Source: Candidatus Falkowiibacteriota bacterium (lineage in GTDB: Bacteria > Patescibacteriota > Patescibacteriia > Patescibacteriales > UBA12465). Taken from it: 6,510 nt of DNA. Position 1 is the first letter of the stretch, and each line of letters begins with the position of its first letter. Below the pieces are notes generated by a model that worked only from the letters and a program-made list of their open reading frames with translations, ran no database searches and had not been told where the DNA came from. The stretch lies in assembly GCA_903937325.1 (NCBI GenBank), contig CAIZYV010000063.1:1-6510 (forward strand). The letters are read 5' to 3'. A program made the position numbers and the translations under genes. Positions 1 to 4,713 of this stretch are shown here, piece by piece.

Positions 1-1165
1 CTGGATAAAAAAGCTGAGCGCTAGCCTTGATTATTTCTTTCGACCAGTGTTTTTCTTCATTCCATATTTCCGCCATGGCACTAGCGAGAGCTTGCGGATT
101 TTCTGGCGGTACCAGACAGCCATTATTGTTATTAACTATCTCTGCCAAGCCACCAATATTTGCCGCGATTATCGGTGTGCCGAGAGAAAGAGCCTCTAAA
201 GCGATTAAAGGAAAATTTTCTAACCAGCGCGAAGGTATTATTACAGCTCGCGCTGAGGCGATTAAATCGGCCAGCTTCTTCCCTTCTTGCCAGCCTAAAA
301 ATTGCAGACGTCCAGTTTTCATTGCTTCCTGTCCTAAAAATCGTAAATTGTTTTCTTCTTCTCCGCTACCAGCTATCTTTAGTTTTAGATTTGGATTAAT
401 TTCCAGCGCTTTAATTGCCAGATCAACGCCTTTTTCTGAGCTTAAACGGCCGCAATAGAGAAAATAATCTTCTTTGCCGGGAGAGTCGATCCCAGGCAGA
501 TCGGCGCGAAAAGCGTTGTTGATGACTATAATTTTGTCGGCCAACCAGTCTTGCTTAACTAGCAAGTCTTTCATAAAAATACTGGGGGAAATAAAAAGAT
601 CAATATTTTTGCGGTATGTATCAAGAATCTTATGATGTAAATACATCTCTACGACTGCTAAAAAACTGGCAGCGTAAGAATTCTTAACGCAGCGTTGTTT
701 AACACAGGGCCAATAATTACCACTTAAACAGCGTTTACAGACTTTATTTTTAGTAAATAGAGCGTGATTAGGGCAAATTAACTTATAATCATGTAGATGC
801 ATGACGACCGGTATTTTTCGGGTTTTAGCTAGGCCTAGGATCGACGGAGAGAGTTGATGATAGATATTATGAATATGGACCAAATCGGGCTTAAAATCAT
901 CCAGGAGACGGCGAAATTGCCTTCTAGCGGCTAAGCTATATAAAGTGCGTCCCGGTATTTTCCAGGCATAACGCCAAATGTTTTCATTATAACTCACGCG
1001 ACTGACAAAATATTTTGACCAAGGAGTCGCTAGATTAAGGGGGTGATGCATGGAAAAATAGGCCACCTCGTGTCCCTCTTTTTCTAAGCGCTGTCCTAAA
1101 TCTAAATAATAGCGGTCAGCTCCGCCGCGCGGATAGTGATATTTATTTACTTGTAATATTTTCAT
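1..1165 (-). CDS. GT4-family glycosyltransferase with cysteine cluster (C-terminus cut by window edge)
   Basis: Cytoplasmic retaining glycosyltransferase, probably moving a sugar from a nucleotide-sugar donor to a lipid-linked glycan; donor and acceptor cannot be read from the sequence. I translated 388 residues from the ATG at 1163-1165; the frame is still open at base 1. The N-terminal Rossmann half starts MKILQVNKYHYPRGGADRYY, with the glycine-rich loop typical of GT4. A cysteine cluster (C131, C143, C146, C154, C159) follows HDYKLICPN. The C-terminal half has the GT4 signatures CGRLSSEKGVD (238-248), IAGSGEEE (264-271) and PSRWLENFPLIALEAL (311-326), whose E316 and E324 form the donor-binding E-x7-E motif. 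Only a short C-terminal helix is likely missing. It overlaps the preceding gene by 23 bases, with no Shine-Dalgarno sequence but an A-rich run before the ATG, which points to translational coupling. Family assignment is firm, substrate unknown. Confidence 0.93.
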   Translation of the reverse strand, partial: MKILQVNKYHYPRGGADRYYLDLGQRLEKEGHEVAYFSMHHPLNLATPWSKYFVSRVSYNENIWRYAWKIPGRTLYSLAARRQFRRLLDDFKPDLVHIHNIYHQLSPSILGLAKTRKIPVVMHLHDYKLICPNHALFTKNKVCKRCLSGNYWPCVKQRCVKNSYAASFLAVVEMYLHHKILDTYRKNIDLFISPSIFMKDLLVKQDWLADKIIVINNAFRADLPGIDSPGKEDYFLYCGRLSSEKGVDLAIKALEINPNLKLKIAGSGEEENNLRFLGQEAMKTGRLQFLGWQEGKKLADLIASARAVIIPSRWLENFPLIALEALSLGTPIIAANIGGLAEIVNNNNGCLVPPENPQALASAMAEIWNEEKHWSKEIIKASAQLFYP

Positions 1166-2255
1166 AATTTTTTTGCCATAATTTTTCGTATAGCTGACTG
1201 TAGGCTTCTGTGCTTTTTGTAATGGAAAAATTTCTTACAATTAAATCTCTTAAATTTCTCTGCCTCTTTTTTGCTTCTTCGCTGTTTAAATTAGATAAGG
1301 CGTCTTTTAAGGTTGTTGCTAAATTTTCTACTTGATCTTTCGCGCACACCCAGGCGGTGTCTGTTTGGATTATTTCTGCTAAGCCGTCACTGGCACTCGC
1401 TAACACTGGTACGCCACTAGCGCCAGCTTCTAGGGCGGCAATTCCTTGACCTTCCCAGCGTGAGGGCATAATAAATAGATTTAAAGACTGATAGAAGCTG
1501 GGCATATCAGCCACATCACCCAGTAAACTTATCTTTGTTTCTAGCCCCGTTTTTTTTATTTGTTGTTTTAGATATTTTTCTTCTGGGCCAGAACCAGCGA
1601 TTAGTAATTTGGTCTTTTCCGGCCGTAGTTGTTGCCAAGCGGTGATCAAATTATCAAAACCTTTCTGCTTATTTAATCGACCGACAGCGCCAACAATAAT
1701 TTCTAAACCTTGGGGTCTTTCTTCTTGATAAGGAAATTTGTTAAGCGGTAAACCATTCGGTATTATTATTTGGCATTTAGAGTCATTAAGAAGATAGCGT
1801 TTTTTCATATCAGTGGCGACTGCCGGCGTAATGGCGACAATAGCCTTTGTCCAGAAAGAGGTAATTATTTTTGCTAAGCGACGACCAAGATCTTCGTTAT
1901 GATTGATATTTTGTTCGGTAGAAATAATTATCTTTATTTTCGCCAGCTTAGCGGCTAATCGGCCGCGAATATCTCCACCTAATTGCGTGTGAACAATATC
2001 AGGGGAGATTTCTTTCAAGTTTTTATATATTTGCCAGATATTGCGCAAGTCAATTTTACTTCTTTTTTCCAAGACAATAGTTGGTATGTTTAATAAGCTT
2101 AGTTCTTCATATCCCACTCCCTTCTCTTTAAAAAGTATTAAAGAGGGCTCAAAGCGCTGCCGATTAAGAGATGATAATAGGTCAATTAAAAAGCGCTCAG
2201 CGCCACCGCGAGCCAGACTGGGCATGATATAAGTAATCTTAATTTTTTTGTCCAT
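1143..2255 (-). CDS. GT4-family glycosyltransferase
   Basis: Complete 370-residue cytoplasmic glycosyltransferase of the GT-B fold, GT4 family, which transfers a sugar from a nucleotide-sugar (or similar) donor during glycan assembly. The N-terminal acceptor domain opens with ITYIMPSLARGGAERFLIDL; GGAER (17-21) is the usual glycine-rich loop. IPNGL (165-169) marks the hinge. The C-terminal donor domain has VGRLNKQKGFD (191-201), IAGSGPEE (219-226) and PSRWEGQGIAALEAG (264-278), in which E268 and E276 form the E-x7-E motif. Length is normal for the family and no key residue is missing. The ATG at 2253-2255 lies inside the end of the ligase/polymerase gene (17-base overlap) and lacks a Shine-Dalgarno sequence; reinitiation after the upstream stop is likely. 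It differs from the GT4 downstream: no cysteine cluster, different linker, so the two probably add different residues. Specific sugar cannot be inferred. Confidence 0.95.
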   Translation of the reverse strand: MDKKIKITYIMPSLARGGAERFLIDLLSSLNRQRFEPSLILFKEKGVGYEELSLLNIPTIVLEKRSKIDLRNIWQIYKNLKEISPDIVHTQLGGDIRGRLAAKLAKIKIIISTEQNINHNEDLGRRLAKIITSFWTKAIVAITPAVATDMKKRYLLNDSKCQIIIPNGLPLNKFPYQEERPQGLEIIVGAVGRLNKQKGFDNLITAWQQLRPEKTKLLIAGSGPEEKYLKQQIKKTGLETKISLLGDVADMPSFYQSLNLFIMPSRWEGQGIAALEAGASGVPVLASASDGLAEIIQTDTAWVCAKDQVENLATTLKDALSNLNSEEAKKRQRNLRDLIVRNFSITKSTEAYSQLYEKLWQKNYENITSK

Positions 2256-3549
2256 ATTTTTTGGCCGCTAATTCGGAAGCGATGATTGCCAAAGTAATTA
2301 ATAACCAAACCTTGCCTTTATAATAAGAAGTGTTGAATATTTGGAAAAAGATAGCGCCACCGCCTGCTAGCCATAGCGGTAAAAGCCAAGGGGCCTCTTG
2401 GCCGTATTTCTTTAGGGCAAGAATGGCTTTTTTTAAGACGACAATTAATAGGAATAACCAAGCAAGTAAACCGAAGATACCGTTTTCTGCGGCAATCTTT
2501 TGCAAGAAGCCGTGAGAATCAATCGCTTCGCCATATTTGGCGGTAAAACGGATATTATCCGCGACTAGTTCCGTAAAGCGGCCGCTACCTTGTCCAAGAA
2601 TCAGTTTATCGCGCCAAGATTGATAAGCAATCTTTAAAAGCAGGACTCTATTTTCCGTGGAGCTAGTATTTTCTATTTGCAGAGCTTGCATGCGAGCCAA
2701 GATCGGCAGTGATAAAAGAACAACAGCAATTATGGCGAGGAAAAATAAAGCACCTCTAGTTTGCCAATAGCGTCGTTGGCGCCAGAGTATATAGATACTT
2801 AATTGTAGAGCTAAGGTTATCCAGGCGGCCCGGGAAAAAGTCATAATAACAGCGGCGAGGCTGATTATAAATAAAATATTAAATAAACGTTTTAAGCGTG
2901 GCCAGGTCGTCCATTCTTTTAAGACCAACCATAAGAAAGCGCCGGCATTAAGAAATTCCGCAATAAGATTATGATTTTCACCAAAAGGATAAAAACCCCA
3001 CCAAGCGATTGAACGTATGCGGAAGAAGCTATCTTGCCAGTCTTGTCCCCATAAAGATAGCCAGCCGCTAATCATTAATATTAAGGAGGATAAAGCCAGG
3101 GCTAAAACCGTTATTTTTAAAGTTTTTTCTTTCTTTATTAAATTTACCGGCAAGAAGATATAAGCGGCATAAAGCAAAATTAGCCAACGGGTAATGTAAT
3201 AAAAACCGGACAGTGGTTGAGGATGATTAAAAAGCGATAGCGCGTTAGCGGCGATAAAACATAAAAAAGGAAAAAATAAAGGAAATCTTAAATTTATTTT
3301 CGTTTTAGGCTGAAAAGCTAAATTATAAAATAAAGATAAGAGCCAGGCAAAAAATGCAAGCAGAGCGATTGCATCGGAGAATGGTATCTCAAAAATAGCA
3401 AAATTAAAGTTTAAGTTGATTATCGGTGCCGTGATTGCCAATAAAAAAAGGCTGAAGGTCGGGCTGAGAGCCAGGAAAACAATCAATAAGCCAATAGAGC
3501 TAATTAAAATATAATTAATCATATAAGATAATAATAGCGGAAAAAACAT
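2239..3549 (-). CDS. O-antigen ligase / Wzy-type polymerase family membrane protein
   Basis: Polytopic inner-membrane protein of the Wzy_C/WaaL superfamily, which polymerises lipid-linked oligosaccharide units or transfers finished glycan to an acceptor on the outer face of the membrane. The 436 residues contain roughly 11-13 hydrophobic segments, starting about residues 12, 30, 58, 90, 117, 145, 193, 222, 241, 266, 350, 387 and 413. Family landmarks are GENHNLIAEFLN (190-201), the conserved TFSRAAWI (237-244), GQGSGRF (319-325) in the large external loop of about residues 286-345, and SHGFLQKIAAENGIFGL (345-361), matching the H-x3-L...E-x-G-x2-GL pattern; H346 is the likely key histidine. 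Polymerase and ligase cannot be told apart from sequence alone. The ATG at 3547-3549 sits three bases after a terminator U-tract with no Shine-Dalgarno sequence; Met10 (3520-3522) is a plausible true start. It overlaps the GT4 gene downstream by 17 bases. Confidence 0.88.
   Translation of the reverse strand: MFFPLLLSYMINYILISSIGLLIVFLALSPTFSLFLLAITAPIINLNFNFAIFEIPFSDAIALLAFFAWLLSLFYNLAFQPKTKINLRFPLFFPFLCFIAANALSLFNHPQPLSGFYYITRWLILLYAAYIFLPVNLIKKEKTLKITVLALALSSLILMISGWLSLWGQDWQDSFFRIRSIAWWGFYPFGENHNLIAEFLNAGAFLWLVLKEWTTWPRLKRLFNILFIISLAAVIMTFSRAAWITLALQLSIYILWRQRRYWQTRGALFFLAIIAVVLLSLPILARMQALQIENTSSTENRVLLLKIAYQSWRDKLILGQGSGRFTELVADNIRFTAKYGEAIDSHGFLQKIAAENGIFGLLAWLFLLIVVLKKAILALKKYGQEAPWLLPLWLAGGGAIFFQIFNTSYYKGKVWLLITLAIIASELAAKKYGQKN
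3531..3536 (-). promoter_or_regulatory. Possible -10 box for a leaderless ligase transcript
   Basis: The minus strand reads TATTAT here, one mismatch from the TATAAT consensus, and it ends eight bases before the in-frame ATG at 3520-3522 (Met10 of the ligase). That is the spacing expected for a leaderless mRNA starting at or just before the ATG. Seventeen bases upstream there is only a T-run, so no good -35 box. In AT-rich DNA such hexamers are common, so this is a weak candidate, offered because a terminator just upstream means the downstream operon may need its own promoter. Confidence 0.2.
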
Positions 3550-3552
3550 AAT

Positions 3553-3582
3553 AAAAAAAGGCCCGGAGTGATCCGGGTCTTT
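3553..3582 (-). terminator. Intrinsic (Rho-independent) terminator
   Basis: On the minus strand the sequence CCCGGATCACTCCGGG forms a perfect six-pair GC-rich stem with a four-base loop (TCAC). The stem extends, past one A/C mismatch, by a G-C and three A-T pairs, and is followed by seven T residues (3553-3559). It lies 44 bases after the stop of the hydrolase-like gene and would end transcripts coming from the DUF4012/hydrolase unit. The opposite strand has no useful T-tract, so it acts in one direction only. Because the U-tract stops three bases before the ligase ATG, it could also act as an attenuator for the downstream genes; no alternative antiterminator pairing was seen. Confidence 0.8.
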
Positions 3583-3583
3583 G

Positions 3584-3600
3584 TCTCCACTGGTGGGAGA
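3584..3600 (-). other. Small hairpin upstream of terminator
   Basis: The minus strand reads TCTCCCACCAGTGGAGA, in which TCTCC and GGAGA pair perfectly (five pairs, seven-base loop); an alternative register pairs CCAC with GTGG. It is one base away from the terminator stem. It may be a stability or pausing element in the mRNA 3' end, or the first arm of an attenuator. It lacks its own T-tract so it is not a second terminator. The pairing is visible, the function is a guess. Confidence 0.35.
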
Positions 3601-3619
3601 GGAAGGAAGGTGGGGACGT

Positions 3620-3634
3620 ATACCGTTATGGTAT
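3620..3634 (-). other. Short inverted repeat spanning the hydrolase stop codon
   Basis: The minus strand reads ATACCATAACGGTAT, five perfect pairs around a five-base loop, with the TAA stop of the hydrolase-like gene in the loop. Flanking GGGG (3640-3643) and CCCC (3612-3615) could add an outer stem. A short repeat like this can arise by chance; it is recorded because it continues the run of possible hairpins leading into the terminator. Confidence 0.25.
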
Positions 3635-4651
3635 TTTTGCCCCTTTCATAATTAGGCGCCCAGTTTTTTTAACCGGGTTAACCTGTACCGTTAATTTTTT
3701 ATATTGCCTATAGTATATCCCGTCTTTGATATACATTGGGCCCAAAGCTTCTCCGCTATCGGGGCGAAAATTTTTTTGGATAATCATATTTTCCCCTAAA
3801 GCAATGTATAGGTTGTCAAATAATAAACTACTAGCTAGTCCGAAGGCTAAATTTTGCTGGTCGACTTGGAAAATAACATATTCTCCGCCCTCTTGGCTAT
3901 TTTCTAGACACTGATACCAGCCACCGGCCTTTTTATCGCCTAAATAATTATTCGGAAACTTTTCAAACATCACCCCATCACTTAAAGAAAAAAAATCACG
4001 TACTCCTTTGTTGGTAATAATGATAAAGTCTTTGCCCTTAGCGGCTCTAATTAGTTTTATAAATTCTGTCATTCCCTTTTTCCAGGCAGAATCAAGTTCA
4101 GTAGCTTGGTCAGTTTTGCCGTTGTTATCGGCGTCAATTAGCGGGTCTATCCAGGAAATAGTGGGGGTGCCATTATCTTCAAAACAGCCGTCTATGAGTT
4201 CGTCGTCTAAAATCTCTATTAGCCAGTTGGCGTAATATTGATTATAGTTTTTACCTTTCACTATCGGGCAATAACTACTCATATTCATCATGATCATTTC
4301 CGGCCAGAATTGTACCGGTTTTTTATCGGCACGTTTGAGAAAAAAGGCTGGAGGCATTTCTTTTAATAACTTATTGGCCATTGTTCTGCCAGTTTTTTCT
4401 GTTTTCCAAACCTCCATCGGATTAAAATAAGCAATGATTTTTATCGCCGGATTACCCTTTTTTATTTCTGCTAGAACTTCCCTGTTGTTGGTAAAATTTT
4501 CATAATCGACAATTAATAAACTTTCGTTATGAAATTTATCGGTCATAGCTGCCAACATAGTCGGCGCTGTCCAATAAACAGCGCTTTTTATTTGCGCTTT
4601 GGCGCTCATCAGGCTGAATGATAAAATTAAAAATAATATTATTTTTTTCAT
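3626..4651 (-). CDS. Secreted putative glycoside hydrolase (GHL15-like)
   Basis: Exported 341-residue protein resembling the hypothetical glycosyl hydrolase group GHL15, TIM-barrel proteins predicted to cut polysaccharides; no activity can be assigned. A signal peptide is clear: KK, a hydrophobic core IILFLILSFSLMS, and the AKA site at 17-19 with likely cleavage before Q20. No lipobox cysteine is present. The alternating strand/helix pattern suits a barrel: LLIVDYENF (45-53), IKIIAYFNP (70-78), IDGCFEDNG (153-161), DFIIITNKG (208-216) and DGVMFEKFPN (225-234). Acids at strand ends (D49, E51, E158, D159, E230) are catalytic candidates. Residues 173-181, DADNNGKTD, look like an EF-hand/dockerin-type calcium loop. 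Family assignment is from remembered pattern, so moderate. The ATG at 4649-4651 is chosen because it gives the signal peptide; it has no good Shine-Dalgarno sequence. It lies 62 bases after the DUF4012 gene and ends before a terminator. Confidence 0.82.
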   Translation of the reverse strand: MKKIILFLILSFSLMSAKAQIKSAVYWTAPTMLAAMTDKFHNESLLIVDYENFTNNREVLAEIKKGNPAIKIIAYFNPMEVWKTEKTGRTMANKLLKEMPPAFFLKRADKKPVQFWPEMIMMNMSSYCPIVKGKNYNQYYANWLIEILDDELIDGCFEDNGTPTISWIDPLIDADNNGKTDQATELDSAWKKGMTEFIKLIRAAKGKDFIIITNKGVRDFFSLSDGVMFEKFPNNYLGDKKAGGWYQCLENSQEGGEYVIFQVDQQNLAFGLASSLLFDNLYIALGENMIIQKNFRPDSGEALGPMYIKDGIYYRQYKKLTVQVNPVKKTGRLIMKGAKIP

Positions 4652-4713
4652 CGTTTCTAAATTTTTTTATTGTTAAAGAATATCCTTTAGTCTTGCATTT
4701 TAATGTTTTTTTC

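Noticed and set aside
27..458. Plus-strand open frame of 143 codons
   Set aside because: It is the shadow of the minus-strand GT4 gene, which shows clear family motifs (VGR-type loop, E-x7-E) through the same bases; the plus-strand product has no recognisable features.
2239..2410. Repeated KKYGQ motif in the ligase C-terminus (residues 380-384 and 430-434)
   Set aside because: Five residues of common Lys-rich sequence at the ends of membrane helices; the flanks do not match, so no duplication is supported.
3628..3651. Tiny plus-strand ORF (seven codons) downstream of a purine-rich, SD-like tract
   Set aside because: The purine tract is about 18 bases from the ATG, the frame is very short and it lies antisense to the hydrolase gene end; no support for coding.
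4674..4689. Imperfect 16-base palindrome TAAAGAATATCCTTTA between the DUF4012 and hydrolase-like genes
   Set aside because: AT-rich with one wobble pair, no neighbouring promoter-like boxes and no second copy in the window; too weak to call an operator or terminator.
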